Of a stretch of 64,000 bases of DNA, positions 36,569-45,507 are shown one piece after another. The notes beneath the pieces were generated by a model. That model did not search any database and was not told the DNA's origin. It saw only the letters and a program-made list of their open reading frames with translations. This DNA is from an uncultured Jannaschia sp. (lineage in GTDB: Bacteria; Pseudomonadota; Alphaproteobacteria; Rhodobacterales; Rhodobacteraceae), in assembly GCF_947494025.1 (NCBI RefSeq), contig NZ_CANLTQ010000006.1, positions 95,204 to 159,203 on the forward strand, given 5' to 3'. A program made the translations under genes and the position numbers. The first letter of the stretch is position 1. Every line of letters starts with the position of its first letter.

Positions 36569-37350
36569 CGTTCCAGCCGTTCGTCCCGACCGGCGGACTG
36601 GCCGGATGGCGCTTCCTCCAGACGACCATGGAGGTGCAGAAGACGGCGCATGGCAAGAGCGCCGTCATCCAGCGGGATCTGGACTACTTCCGTGAGAATA
36701 TCGGCAAGATCAACACGCCGGAGGAGCTGGTAAAGGACTACCGGCTCCTTTCCGTCGCGCTCGGTGCGTTCGGCCTCGACGAGGACATCAACTCCAGGCA
36801 TCTGATCAAGACCGTGCTGGCGGAGGGCGTCGACGATCCGAAATCGCTCGCCAACAAGATGTCCGACAAGCGCTACCGCGACCTGAGCCGAGCCTTCGGG
36901 TTTGGCGATTTCGCGTCGCCGAGCAGCAAGATGCCCGATTTTGCCGACAAGATCGAGGCGCTCTACAAGGACCGCAGGTTCGAGACCGATATGGGCGCGA
37001 CGGACGAGACGATGCGTCTGGCCCTGAATGCGAAGCGGGAGCTTGCCGAGCTCGGTGCCGGTCCGGGATCGAACCGCACCAAGTGGTTCACCTTGATGAG
37101 CACGCCGCCCCTCCGCACGGTCATGGAGACCGCGCTGAACCTGCCGTCCTCGTTCGCCGCGCTTTCCATCGATCGTCAGCTCGAGGATTTCATGGAGCGC
37201 GCGGAGGCCCGGTTCGGAACGTCAGACCTTTCCGAGCTCGGCAAGGGGGAGGCGCTGGACAAGGTCGTCGATCGGTACACGATCATGGCCGGGCTTTCGA
37301 CCGAAAGCAGCGCATCTTCGCCCGCCCTGATGCTGCTTCGTGGCTACTGA
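36565..37350 (+). CDS. DUF1217 flagellar-cluster protein
   Basis: 261 residues, largely helical, with internal similarity between QKTAHGKSAVIQRDLDYFRE and later DKVVDRYTIMAG segments: GLAGWRFLQTTMEVQ, INSRHLIKTVLAEGVDDP and LANKMSDKRYRDLSRAFGFG are DUF1217 features. The family is confined to flagellar clusters of alphaproteobacteria and has no assigned function. No signal peptide. It follows flbT with an overlapping start and ends facing fliI. Confidence 0.82.
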   Translation: MTFQPFVPTGGLAGWRFLQTTMEVQKTAHGKSAVIQRDLDYFRENIGKINTPEELVKDYRLLSVALGAFGLDEDINSRHLIKTVLAEGVDDPKSLANKMSDKRYRDLSRAFGFGDFASPSSKMPDFADKIEALYKDRRFETDMGATDETMRLALNAKRELAELGAGPGSNRTKWFTLMSTPPLRTVMETALNLPSSFAALSIDRQLEDFMERAEARFGTSDLSELGKGEALDKVVDRYTIMAGLSTESSASSPALMLLRGY

Positions 37351-37383
37351 TCCGCCCGTGACGGCCCCAGGCAAGTCGCGGCC

Positions 37384-38739
37384 CTACGCCGTGCGGCCCG
37401 TATAGGGCTTCCCCAAGAGCCCGCCCAGGAGTCGGAAGCCGTCGCCGGGGCGGGCCAGTCCCTGCGTCGTGAAGATCTCGTTCATGCGCGGGACGAGGGC
37501 GGTCGCGCGGTCGATCTCCGGATTCGAGCCCTTCTCGTAGAGGCCGGAGCTGACCATCAGGTCGCTGCGATCGTGGGTGCCGAGAATCTTCCGCGCTTCC
37601 GTGATGATTCCGTTCTCCTCCCGCGTGGCGACCTCGGGCAGGGAGCGGGACACGGACCGGAGCACGTCGATGGCCGGAAAGCGACCCGCTTCCGCGATCT
37701 CGCGCGACAGGACGACATGGCCGTCGAGCTGGCCGCGGGTGATGTCGGCCACCGGTTCCTCCATGTCGGAGCCGGCGACGAGGACGGAAAAGATCGCGGT
37801 GATGTCCCCCTGCGCGTCCACGCCCGGACCCGTCCTTTCACAGAGAGCGGCGAGAAGCGGCGTGAGGCTGGCGGGGTGGCCGCGGAGCGAGGCCGGCTCG
37901 CCCGCGGCGGTCGCGACCTCCCGGTGCGCTTCGGCAAGCCGGGTGACGCTGTCGCAGAGATAAAGGACCTTGCGGCCCTTGTCCCGGAAGTGCTCGGCCA
38001 CGGCGAGCGCCGCGAAGGCGCAACGCCTGCGCGTATTGGCCGGCATGTCGGAGGTCGCGGCGACGACCACCGTGCGCGCCATGCCCTCCGGCCCGAGGAC
38101 GCGGCGCACGAAATCCGAAACCTCTCGGCCCCGCTCGCCGACGAGCGCGAGGACGCAGATGTCCGCCTCCATCTCGCGCGCGAGCGATCCCAGAAGGGTG
38201 GACTTGCCGACGCCCGACCCCGCGAAGAGGCCGATCCGCTGGCCGGCCGCGATGGGCAGCATCGTATCGAGGACGGCGAAGCCTGTCCGCTGCCGCGCCC
38301 CCATGCCGCGTCTCCGCGCCGGTGCGGGCGGCTCGGCGTGGAGCGGCACGGGCGCGCCGTTGCCGAGCGGGCGACCGTCGAGCGGCCGGCCGAACGGGTC
38401 GACGATGCGGCCGATCCATGACGCGTCGGGGGCGATGCGCGGCGAGCCGGCCGGCCGCACGGCGAGGCCGATCCGCAGGCCCTCCGCGGCCCCGAAGGGC
38501 GTGGCGCGCAGCGATGTCCGGTCGAGCCGGGAGACTTCGGCCCGAAGCTTCTGTCCGCCCGCCGCGTCGATGATGAGCTCGTCGCCCAGAAGCGCGTGAT
38601 CGGACAGACCCTCGACCACGAACCCGGCCGGGTCGAGACTGGTGATGCGCCCCAACGGATAGCTCTGCTCGATGAGCCTGACCTGCGCGCGCAACGTGCC
38701 GAACGGATCGGGTGCATGGGTCTCGTCGGGTTCGGTCAC
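37384..38739 (-). CDS. fliI: flagellar export ATPase
   Basis: 451 residues. F1-beta-like ATPase that energises type III flagellar export at the cytoplasmic face. Walker A GSGVGKST (174-181), VALVGERGREV-type segment (ALVGERGREVSDFV), the LYLCDSVTRLAEAHRE strand and SVLVAGSDMEEPVADITRGQ are present. GTG 38739 was chosen because GGAGG lies seven bases upstream; TTG 38763 is an alternative. It is divergent from flgB and, unusually, not next to fliH. Confidence 0.93.
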   Translation of the reverse strand: MTEPDETHAPDPFGTLRAQVRLIEQSYPLGRITSLDPAGFVVEGLSDHALLGDELIIDAAGGQKLRAEVSRLDRTSLRATPFGAAEGLRIGLAVRPAGSPRIAPDASWIGRIVDPFGRPLDGRPLGNGAPVPLHAEPPAPARRRGMGARQRTGFAVLDTMLPIAAGQRIGLFAGSGVGKSTLLGSLAREMEADICVLALVGERGREVSDFVRRVLGPEGMARTVVVAATSDMPANTRRRCAFAALAVAEHFRDKGRKVLYLCDSVTRLAEAHREVATAAGEPASLRGHPASLTPLLAALCERTGPGVDAQGDITAIFSVLVAGSDMEEPVADITRGQLDGHVVLSREIAEAGRFPAIDVLRSVSRSLPEVATREENGIITEARKILGTHDRSDLMVSSGLYEKGSNPEIDRATALVPRMNEIFTTQGLARPGDGFRLLGGLLGKPYTGRTA

Positions 38740-38822
38740 GGACGACCTCCATTGGATATGCAACGGTTTCTAAAGGAATCAGTCTTAAGGCATCGTTTCA
38801 CGGACGACGAAGGAGTTCGCCA

Positions 38823-39191
38823 GTGAACGAGATGCCCGCCATCATGCGACTCGCCGCAGGATCCGCCAAGCAGGCGGCCGCGCGGCAGGCCGTCATTTCC
38901 GGCAACGTCGCCAACGCCGACACGCCGGGCTTCCGGGCCCTCGACCTCGCTCCGTTTTCCCCCGACGACGAGTTCGGCCTGCGTCGTACGCATCCGGGGC
39001 ATTTCGCGGGGCGGGAGGGCCAGATGGAGGCCTTCCAGCTTCGCGGTGTCGCGGCCGATCCCAACGGAAACACCGTCGATCTCGAAGACCAGATCCTGCG
39101 CGGCGTCGACGCCGCTCGAGAGCACGACCGCGCCCTCACCGTTTATCGCAGCGCGCTCGGCATGATGCGCGCCGGACTCGGGCGGGGCTGA
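38823..39191 (+). CDS. flgB: flagellar basal-body proximal rod protein FlgB
   Basis: 122 residues. ARQAVISGNVANADTPGFRA carries the rod/hook signature, and the C-terminus reads MMRAGLGRG. A component of the periplasmic rod. GTG 38823 has AAGGAG eight bases upstream; ATG 38832 is also possible. First gene of the operon flgB-flgC-fliE-fliQ-flgF-flgG-flgA-flgH-fliL. Confidence 0.92.
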   Translation: MNEMPAIMRLAAGSAKQAAARQAVISGNVANADTPGFRALDLAPFSPDDEFGLRRTHPGHFAGREGQMEAFQLRGVAADPNGNTVDLEDQILRGVDAAREHDRALTVYRSALGMMRAGLGRG

Positions 39192-39193
39192 TC

Positions 39194-39586
39194 ATGACCG
39201 AATTTTCGAGCGCACTTTCGGTCCTGTCCAGCGGCATGCGCGGGCAGGGTCAGCGCCTGCGCCACATCTCCGAGAACATCGCGAACGTCGACACGCCGGG
39301 CTACCGTCGCAAGACCATCGAGTTCCGCGCGGCGGTCGAGGACGGACGCCGCTCCGGCGCGATCGAGGCCGGCCCGGTGCAGCTCAAGAGGGGCGACCTC
39401 CCCCGCATCTACGACTCCGCGCATCCGATGGCCGATGCGGAGGGCTACTACGACGGCTCCAATGTGGAGCTTGTCACCGAACTGGCCGATGCCCGCGAGG
39501 CGCAGCGCAGCTACGAGGCCAACCTGAAGATGTTCGAGCAGGTGCGACGCATGTCGGCCGAGCTTTTCGGGCTCCTCAAGCGCTAG
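39194..39586 (+). CDS. flgC: flagellar basal-body proximal rod protein FlgC
   Basis: 130 residues: LRHISENIANVDTPGYRRKT near the start is the rod signature, and VELVTELADAREAQRSYEAN plus the C-terminal helix are typical of FlgC. Three bases after flgB. Forms the rod with FlgB, FlgF and FlgG. Confidence 0.93.
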   Translation: MTEFSSALSVLSSGMRGQGQRLRHISENIANVDTPGYRRKTIEFRAAVEDGRRSGAIEAGPVQLKRGDLPRIYDSAHPMADAEGYYDGSNVELVTELADAREAQRSYEANLKMFEQVRRMSAELFGLLKR

Positions 39587-39631
39587 GGCCCCACCCCGCA
39601 AACTAGACGAGACGACCCATAGGAGGCCAGA

Positions 39632-39889
39632 ATGGACCTTTCACCGATTCAGGCGGGCCTGGCAGGCACGCCCGCACCCAAGCCGAACGCTGCCACGAAG
39701 GCCGCCGCCGGATTTGCCGACATGCTTCGCCAGGCCGAGCTGCAGGCCGGGGCCGCCGTCACCGGCGGCGCCGATCCGCACGCGCTCGTCACCGCGCTCG
39801 CCGAGGGCCAGCTCGCTGTCGACACGGTGGTGACGGTCCGCGACCGCGTGGTGGAGGCCTATCAGGAAATCCTCCGGATGCAGGTCTGA
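39632..39889 (+). CDS. fliE: flagellar hook-basal body complex protein FliE
   Basis: 85 residues, short for FliE but with the conserved C-terminal half (ALAEGQLAVDTVVTVRDRVV and EAYQEILRMQV). FliE joins the MS ring to the rod. Located between flgC and fliQ, its usual neighbours in Rhodobacterales. Confidence 0.88.
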   Translation: MDLSPIQAGLAGTPAPKPNAATKAAAGFADMLRQAELQAGAAVTGGADPHALVTALAEGQLAVDTVVTVRDRVVEAYQEILRMQV

Positions 39890-39901
39890 GACCCGCGCCC
39901 G

Positions 39902-40168
39902 ATGTCCGAGCTTCTTTTCTTCGACACGCTTCGCCAGGGTCTCTGGATCGCCGTCCTCATCTCGGCTCCGATCCTGGCGGTGGCGCTGGTGGTCGGTCTC
40001 GCGATCGGCCTGCTTCAGGCGCTGACCTCCATCCAGGAGATGACGCTGACCTTCGTGCCGAAGATGGCCGCGATCCTCGCCGTGTTCTGGGGGACGATGG
40101 GCTTCATGACGCTGACGCTCGGACGCTACTTCACCGACACGATCGTGCCCATCATCCAGGGATTCTGA
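39902..40168 (+). CDS. fliQ: flagellar export gate protein FliQ
   Basis: 88 residues with two membrane helices (about 14-38 and 50-72) and the family segment GLAIGLLQALTSIQEMTLTF. Part of the FliPQR export gate in the inner membrane. Twelve bases after fliE; fliP and fliR are in other operons of this window. Confidence 0.93.
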   Translation: MSELLFFDTLRQGLWIAVLISAPILAVALVVGLAIGLLQALTSIQEMTLTFVPKMAAILAVFWGTMGFMTLTLGRYFTDTIVPIIQGF

Positions 40169-40172
40169 CGAG

Positions 40173-40886
40173 ATGACGGACGGCATCTACACGACCATCG
40201 GCCGTCAGGCCGGCCTCCTGCGCGAGATCGACGTGATCGCGCAGAACATCGCCAATGCCAACACCACCGGCTACCGCGCCGAGGGGCTGATCTTCTCCGA
40301 GCACGTGACCCGGACGGGACGCGACTCCCCCTCGATCTCCTTCGCCAGCGCCACGGGGCGGCAGACCCGCTTCGATCAGGGCGGCCTCGAGCGGACCGGC
40401 GGGTCCTTCGACCTCGCCATCGAGGGCGAGGGCTACTTCACGGTGGAGGTGGACGGCGCGACGCACTTGACCCGCGCCGGCGCCTTCGTGGCGGCCGCGG
40501 ACGGATCGCTGCAGACGCCGGAGGGCCACCCGCTCCTCGACGAGGGCGGCGCGCCGGTCTTCGTGCCCCAGAACGCCCGCGCGGTCAGCGTCGGCACGGA
40601 CGGGACGCTTTCCGCCGACGGCCAGCCGATCGCGCGCGTGGGCGTCGTGCTGCCCGACGATGCCGGCGCGATGACGCGCCGGGCAGGGACGATGTTCGCG
40701 ACCGAGGAGTTCCAGCCGGTCGAGAACCCGCGCGTGGTGCAGGGCTTTCTCGAGGCCTCGAACGTCGATCCGGTGATCGAGATCGCGCGGATGGTCGAGG
40801 TCCAGAACGCCTACAAGATGGGCCAGGACTTCATGGACAAGGAGCACGAGCGGATGCTCGCCATGCTCCGCCTGATGGATCAGTGA
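40173..40886 (+). CDS. flgF: flagellar rod protein FlgF
   Basis: 237 residues: VIAQNIANANTTGYRAEGLI rod signature, FDLAIEGEGYFTVEVDGATH, and the C-terminal SNVDPVIEIARMVEVQNAYK. Length fits FlgF. Four bases after fliQ; followed by flgG. Confidence 0.92.
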   Translation: MTDGIYTTIGRQAGLLREIDVIAQNIANANTTGYRAEGLIFSEHVTRTGRDSPSISFASATGRQTRFDQGGLERTGGSFDLAIEGEGYFTVEVDGATHLTRAGAFVAAADGSLQTPEGHPLLDEGGAPVFVPQNARAVSVGTDGTLSADGQPIARVGVVLPDDAGAMTRRAGTMFATEEFQPVENPRVVQGFLEASNVDPVIEIARMVEVQNAYKMGQDFMDKEHERMLAMLRLMDQ

Positions 40887-40899
40887 AAGGAGCGGCAGA

Positions 40900-41685
40900 A
40901 TGCGCGCACTCAGCATCGCGGCGACCGGCATGGCCGCCCAGCAGACGCGGGTGGAGGTCATCTCCAACAACCTCGCGAACATGGACACGACCGGCTACAA
41001 CGCCCGCCGGGCCGAGTTCGCGGATCTGCACTACCAACAGGTGACGCGTGCCGGCTCGATCAACGCGTCCAACGGGGCGATCGTGCCCGCGGGCGTGCAG
41101 CTCGGCCTCGGCGTGCGCCCAACCGCGGTCGCCATGGAGGTCGCGCAGGGCGCGCTGGCCGCGACGGGCGGCGACCTCGACATGGCGATCGAGGGGCGCG
41201 GCTACCTCGAGGTGACGCTCCCGTCGGGCGCGTCGGCCTATACCCGCGACGGCGCGCTCAAGCGGACCGGCGAGGGGCAGCTCGTCACCTCGGACGGGCA
41301 CCCCGTCGTTCCCGACGTCACCATTCCCGCCGACACCCGGTCGATCACGATCAACCCCGAGGGCGAGATCTACGCCTACTTCATCGACCGGGTCGAGCCG
41401 GAGCTGCTCGGGCAGCTGTCGCTCGTGAACTTCTCCAACGAGAAGGGGCTTGAGGCGCTCGGCTCCAATCTCTACGGGCAGACGGCCGCGTCGGGCGATC
41501 CGCTCGTGGGCTTCCCGGGCGAGGACGGACTCGGCTTCTTCCGCCAGGGCTATCTCGAGGAAAGCTCCGTCGACGCCGTGCGCGAGATCACCAACCTGAT
41601 CGAGGCACAGCGCGGCTACGAGATGAACGCCAAGGTCATCACCGCGGCCGACCAGATGATGTCGGCGACGACGCAGATCAGATGA
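40900..41685 (+). CDS. flgG: flagellar distal rod protein FlgG
   Basis: 261 residues, full length: RVEVISNNLANMDTTGYNAR signature, GDLDMAIEGRGYLEVTLPSG, and the C-terminal EESSVDAVREITNLIEAQRG. Builds the distal rod. Its stop overlaps the flgA start (ATGA). Confidence 0.95.
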   Translation: MRALSIAATGMAAQQTRVEVISNNLANMDTTGYNARRAEFADLHYQQVTRAGSINASNGAIVPAGVQLGLGVRPTAVAMEVAQGALAATGGDLDMAIEGRGYLEVTLPSGASAYTRDGALKRTGEGQLVTSDGHPVVPDVTIPADTRSITINPEGEIYAYFIDRVEPELLGQLSLVNFSNEKGLEALGSNLYGQTAASGDPLVGFPGEDGLGFFRQGYLEESSVDAVREITNLIEAQRGYEMNAKVITAADQMMSATTQIR

Positions 41686-42095
41686 TCCGTCTCCTCGCTC
41701 TTCTCGCCATGATGACCGGCCCGGCCCTCGCGGAATCGGTGATGGTCGTCCAGCCGATCCGCGCCGGGACGGTGCTGACGTCCGACGACCTCGCCTTCGC
41801 CGACACGGCCGTGGAGGACGGGTTCGAGGACCCGCGCGACCTTGTCGGTCTCGAGGCGCGGGTGAACCTTTATCCCGGTCGGCCCGTCCAGACACGCGAT
41901 GTCGGCCTGCCGACGGTCGTTCAGCGCAATGCCACGGTCCCCCTCGTCTTCAACCGCGGCGGGCTCACCATCACCCTCGAAGGTCGCGCGCTCGGCCGCG
42001 CGGGCGAGGGCGAGCCGGTCCGCGTCATGAACCTGTCCTCCCGCAATACGGTCACCGGCATCGCCACGTCCGATGGCGCCGTGGTCGTGAACTAA
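41682..42095 (+). CDS. flgA: flagellar P-ring chaperone FlgA (short form)
   Basis: 137 residues with a signal peptide (MIRLLALLAMMTGPALA) and the SAF-domain core: PIRAGTVLTSDDLAFADTAV, GLEARVNLYPGRPV and GEGEPVRVMNLSSRNTVTGI. It lacks the extra N-terminal domain of enterobacterial FlgA, as is normal in alphaproteobacteria. Assists P-ring (FlgI) assembly in the periplasm; flgI itself is not in the window. Confidence 0.9.
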   Translation: MIRLLALLAMMTGPALAESVMVVQPIRAGTVLTSDDLAFADTAVEDGFEDPRDLVGLEARVNLYPGRPVQTRDVGLPTVVQRNATVPLVFNRGGLTITLEGRALGRAGEGEPVRVMNLSSRNTVTGIATSDGAVVVN

Positions 42096-42118
42096 ACCAG
42101 ATCGGTCGGAGCCCTCAG

Positions 42119-42850
42119 ATGAAACGACTTCCGCTTCTTTTCCTTTGCGCCGCGCTCGCGCTCGGCGCCTGCGGGCGCATCAAGGATGTGGGGCAGGCCC
42201 CCGAACTGACGCCGGTGCAGCAGAGCAACGAGAGCCTCGCGATGGCCGCGCCGCAGCCCGTCGACATTCTCGCCTCGCGGGATCCGCTCAGGGCGGCGTC
42301 GCTCTGGACCGGCGGGAAGCGATCCCTGCTTGGCGATCATCGGGCGCGGAACCGCGGCGACATTCTCACCGTCGTCGTCGAGATCGACGACCGCGCCGAG
42401 ATCGACAACGCCACCAACCGCTCGCGCAGCGGGTCCGAATCCATGCAGATCCCGCAGCTCTTTGGCGTGCCGCAGAACCTTCAGGACCGTCTCCCCGAGG
42501 GGGCGAGCCTCGCCGACGCCGTCGATCTCGATTCCTCGAGCACCTCGAAGGGGCAGGGCGGCGTGCGTCGCAAGGAACGCCTGACCGTCCGCCTCGCCGC
42601 CACGGTCATCAACGTGCAGCCGAACGGCGTGCTCCAGATCGAGGGGCGTCAGGAGGTTCGCGTGAACTTCGAACTTCGCGAGATGCTGGTGACCGGCTAT
42701 GTCCGGCCCGAGGACATCTCGCGCCAGAACGAGATCACTTACGACAAGATCGCCGCAGCGCGCATCTCCTATGGCGGCCGCGGCCAGATCACCGATGTCC
42801 AGCAGCCGCGCTACGGCCAGCAGGTCGCCGACATCATCCTGCCGTTCTGA
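42119..42850 (+). CDS. flgH: flagellar L-ring lipoprotein FlgH
   Basis: 243 residues with a lipoprotein signal ending LALGAC|GRI. SLLGDHRARNRGDILTVVVE, GVLQIEGRQEVRVNFELREM and the C-terminal GRGQITDVQQPRYGQQVADI are FlgH features. Forms the L-ring in the outer membrane. Follows flgA after 23 bp. Confidence 0.94.
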   Translation: MKRLPLLFLCAALALGACGRIKDVGQAPELTPVQQSNESLAMAAPQPVDILASRDPLRAASLWTGGKRSLLGDHRARNRGDILTVVVEIDDRAEIDNATNRSRSGSESMQIPQLFGVPQNLQDRLPEGASLADAVDLDSSSTSKGQGGVRRKERLTVRLAATVINVQPNGVLQIEGRQEVRVNFELREMLVTGYVRPEDISRQNEITYDKIAAARISYGGRGQITDVQQPRYGQQVADIILPF

Positions 42851-42851
42851 C

Positions 42852-43322
42852 ATGGGCAAGCTGATCCCCGTTGCCGTGATCCTCGTCACACTGCTCGGAG
42901 GCGGTGCGGCGGGATACGTCCTGAAGCCCCCGCCCGCCGAGGAGAAACCCGCGGAGGAGGGCGCTCACGTGGCCAAACCCGTGAAGGCCGATCTGGTCGA
43001 ACCATCGGCCGTGACCCTGCGCGACCCCTTCGTGGTGCCGGTCCTGCGGAATGGCCATGTCTGGAGCAATGTGATCGTGACGCTCGGCCTGCGATCCGAG
43101 CAGACGCCGGAGGAGAAGATCCTGTTGCGGGAGCCCGTCCTGCGCGACGGGCTGAACCAGGCGCTCTTCCTGCATGGCAGCCTCGGCGGCTTCGACGGCG
43201 ACTTCACCGAGCCCCGCGCGATGGAGCGGCTGCGCAAGCGGCTCGACGAGGTGGTGATCCGCCACCTGTCGGACGAGACGGTCCGAATCCTGATCGTCTC
43301 GCTGGCCCGACAATCGGCCTGA
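42852..43322 (+). CDS. FliL-family protein (second copy)
   Basis: 156 residues: an N-terminal membrane helix (about 5-25), a charged/Pro-rich linker and a periplasmic domain with PVLRNGHVWSNVIVTLGLRS and the family-type C-terminus SDETVRILIVSLARQ. Similar in layout to, but distinct from, the FliL at 51292. It is one base after flgH, in the rod/ring operon. Members of this group are usually named flagellar basal-body-associated FliL-like; exact role unknown. Confidence 0.75.
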   Translation: MGKLIPVAVILVTLLGGGAAGYVLKPPPAEEKPAEEGAHVAKPVKADLVEPSAVTLRDPFVVPVLRNGHVWSNVIVTLGLRSEQTPEEKILLREPVLRDGLNQALFLHGSLGGFDGDFTEPRAMERLRKRLDEVVIRHLSDETVRILIVSLARQSA

Positions 43323-43340
43323 CCCGGCTCTCGCCCGGGG

Positions 43341-43685
43341 TCAGGGCTTGAGCCGGTCCTTCAGCTTTCCCAGTACCGCAGCCCTCGCGCGATCCCGTGC
43401 GAGGGTTTCGCGTTGCGGTTGCGCGACGGCGTTGAGCCGGGCGACTTGTGTGTTCAGCATCGTCACCTGCTCCCGCCGCCAACGATTCCAGCGGTCCTGC
43501 ATCTGCGCTTCGCCGATGGAGGCGGGCGGCTCGGGCCGGGCATCGCGAAGCGCACCCGCGCGTCCCTCGAGTTCGTCGATCAATCCCTGGATCCGGGCAA
43601 GCCGGGCGGCCGAGCGGTCGGTCCGCAGGTCGGCGAGCCGACGCAGCCGCGCGAGCTCGGCGGTCTTTCTGGACGTCCCGCTCAC
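43341..43685 (-). CDS. FliJ-like coiled-coil flagellar protein
   Basis: 114 residues, almost all helix with high Arg, Ala and Glu content (ELARLRRLADLRTDRSAARL; VARLNAVAQPQRETLARDRA). It fits a FliJ-type export chaperone by size and position, but identity to FliJ cannot be shown from residues. GTG start overlaps the flhB stop (GTGA), so it is the last gene of the flhA-fliR-flhB operon. Confidence 0.55.
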   Translation of the reverse strand: MSGTSRKTAELARLRRLADLRTDRSAARLARIQGLIDELEGRAGALRDARPEPPASIGEAQMQDRWNRWRREQVTMLNTQVARLNAVAQPQRETLARDRARAAVLGKLKDRLKP

Positions 43686-44755
43686 GCCCCGCTCTCCTTC
43701 ATCATGCCGCGCGCGAAGCGGACGGCGACGGCGACGGCGGCGAAGTGCTCGCGCTCGATCGGCGCGCCGACCTCTACCGTGGCGTGAAGCGCGCGCGCCG
43801 TGGGCGGGTCGCTGTAGATCGGCACGCCCGCTTCGGTCGCCGCCTCGCGGATGCGCAGCGCGACATTGTCCACTCCCTTGGCGAGGCAGACGGGCGGCGA
43901 CGGGTCCGAAGGCGACCATTTGAGCGCGACCGCGTAATGGGTCGGGTTGACGATGACCACGGTCGCGTCGGGCACGTCGTGGATCATCTTGTTCATCGCG
44001 ATTTCCTGCGCGCGCTGACGCCGCTTGCCCTTCATGTGCGGGTCGCCCTCGGACTGCTTCATCTCGTCGAGGACTTCCTGGCGCGTCATCATCTGCTTCT
44101 TGATGAACGAATGATGCTGCCAGAGGTAGTCGACCGCCGCGATCGCGCCCGAGACGAGGACGACGGCGATCGTGAATTCCGACAGCAGCGCCGGCATCAT
44201 CGCTCCCACGGCGCGCGGATCGCTCGCCGCCGCGCCGACCATCTCGTCCGCGTGGCGCAGGAGAAACCAGCCGAGGAGCCCGCAAAAGACGAGCATCTTC
44301 ACGGCTGACTTCGCGAACTCGAAGAGCCCGGTCGGGCCGTACTTGTTCTTGGCGTTGCCGAGGATGGAGATCCGCGACAGCTTCGGCTTGATCTTGTCGG
44401 GCGCGACCACGAAGGCCTGTTGCACCACCAGAACGACGATCACCAGAAGGGCCGCCGGCAGGGCGACGAGGCCGATCACCGTCATGGTTTCCAGAAGGAT
44501 CGCGCCGCTCTGGTTCGCGCCGCCCGTGCGCAGCGGCTCCGACAGGCGTTCCGCGCGCAGAAGGAGCGTGCCGCCCAGATCGACGATCCGTTGCGAGGCC
44601 GGTGACGCGATCATGAACAGGCAGAGCAGGACCCCGAGATAGCTGGCCCAGGTGGAAAGGTCCTGCGACTTGACGATGTCGCCCTTCTCGCGCGCCTGGC
44701 GGAGCTTCTGCTCCGTCGGCTCGTGGGAGCGTTCGGCGCCGTCGTCCTGGCTCAC
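43682..44755 (-). CDS. flhB: flagellar export switch protein FlhB
   Basis: 357 residues from GTG 44755, overlapping the fliR stop. EKTEQKLRQAREKG-type start (HEPTEQKLRQAREKGDIVKS), four membrane helices, and the autocleavage site NPTH in VIVNPTHYAVAL followed by the cytoplasmic FlhBC domain. Switches export from hook to filament substrates. Confidence 0.94.
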   Translation of the reverse strand: MSQDDGAERSHEPTEQKLRQAREKGDIVKSQDLSTWASYLGVLLCLFMIASPASQRIVDLGGTLLLRAERLSEPLRTGGANQSGAILLETMTVIGLVALPAALLVIVVLVVQQAFVVAPDKIKPKLSRISILGNAKNKYGPTGLFEFAKSAVKMLVFCGLLGWFLLRHADEMVGAAASDPRAVGAMMPALLSEFTIAVVLVSGAIAAVDYLWQHHSFIKKQMMTRQEVLDEMKQSEGDPHMKGKRRQRAQEIAMNKMIHDVPDATVVIVNPTHYAVALKWSPSDPSPPVCLAKGVDNVALRIREAATEAGVPIYSDPPTARALHATVEVGAPIEREHFAAVAVAVRFARGMMKESGA

Positions 44756-45507
44756 GGCATGCCGCCCCCGATCGGGTCGCCGAGCGCGGCGAGCATGGCG
44801 GATCTCCAGACCGTCAGGATGAGCGGGGCGGACAGGAACAGCAGGACCGCGCTCGCCCCGGTGATCGCGGGCGCCCCGACCAGCGCCACCATGAGCTGCG
44901 GCATCGCGCGATTGATGACGCCCATGGCGGCATTGTAGAGCAGCGCCGCCAGCGCGAAGGGCGCGGCCATCCCGAAGGCCAGCGCGAAGGCGCGCGCCGC
45001 GCGCGCGACACCCCATTCCGCGAGGTCGCCGCCCGCCGGCGCCAGTCCCATCGGCAGCACGTCGTAACTGCGGATCAGCATGTCCACGAGCATCAGCGGC
45101 AGACCCGACGCCATCAGCAACGCGAGTCCGGCGAGGTTGAGGATGTTGCCCATCGCGGAGGACGGCTCCGCGCCGCCGAAGAGCTGCGACAGCGAGGTGA
45201 GCTGCGCCGCCATCATCCCCGCCATGGTCAGCGCCATCGCGACGAAGCGCAGGACGGCCCCGAGGGCGAGGCCGATGGTCAGCTCGACGGCGATCAGGCC
45301 GGGCGGAACCGTGTCGGGCTGGACGACGGACGGCGCCACCGCGGCCGACAGGGCGAAAGCCGCGACGAGCTTGACGCGGACCGGGATCATCCGGTCGCCC
45401 AGACCCGGCACCAGAAGCATCATGCCGCCGACGCGCAGGAACGTCGCGAAGAACTGCATGAAGACGGGCAGCGCCGCGTCGTGAAGCGCGAGCGCGCCCT
45501 CGATCAT
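44752..45507 (-). CDS. fliR: flagellar export gate protein FliR
   Basis: 251 residues, six hydrophobic segments: FMQFFATFLRVGGMMLLVPG, IPVRVKLVAAFALSAAVAPS, LTIGLALGAVLRFVAMALTM and the C-terminal LLFLSAPLILTVWRSAML. Export gate with FliP and FliQ. ATG overlaps the flhA stop (ATGA). Confidence 0.93.
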   Translation of the reverse strand: MIEGALALHDAALPVFMQFFATFLRVGGMMLLVPGLGDRMIPVRVKLVAAFALSAAVAPSVVQPDTVPPGLIAVELTIGLALGAVLRFVAMALTMAGMMAAQLTSLSQLFGGAEPSSAMGNILNLAGLALLMASGLPLMLVDMLIRSYDVLPMGLAPAGGDLAEWGVARAARAFALAFGMAAPFALAALLYNAAMGVINRAMPQLMVALVGAPAITGASAVLLFLSAPLILTVWRSAMLAALGDPIGGGMP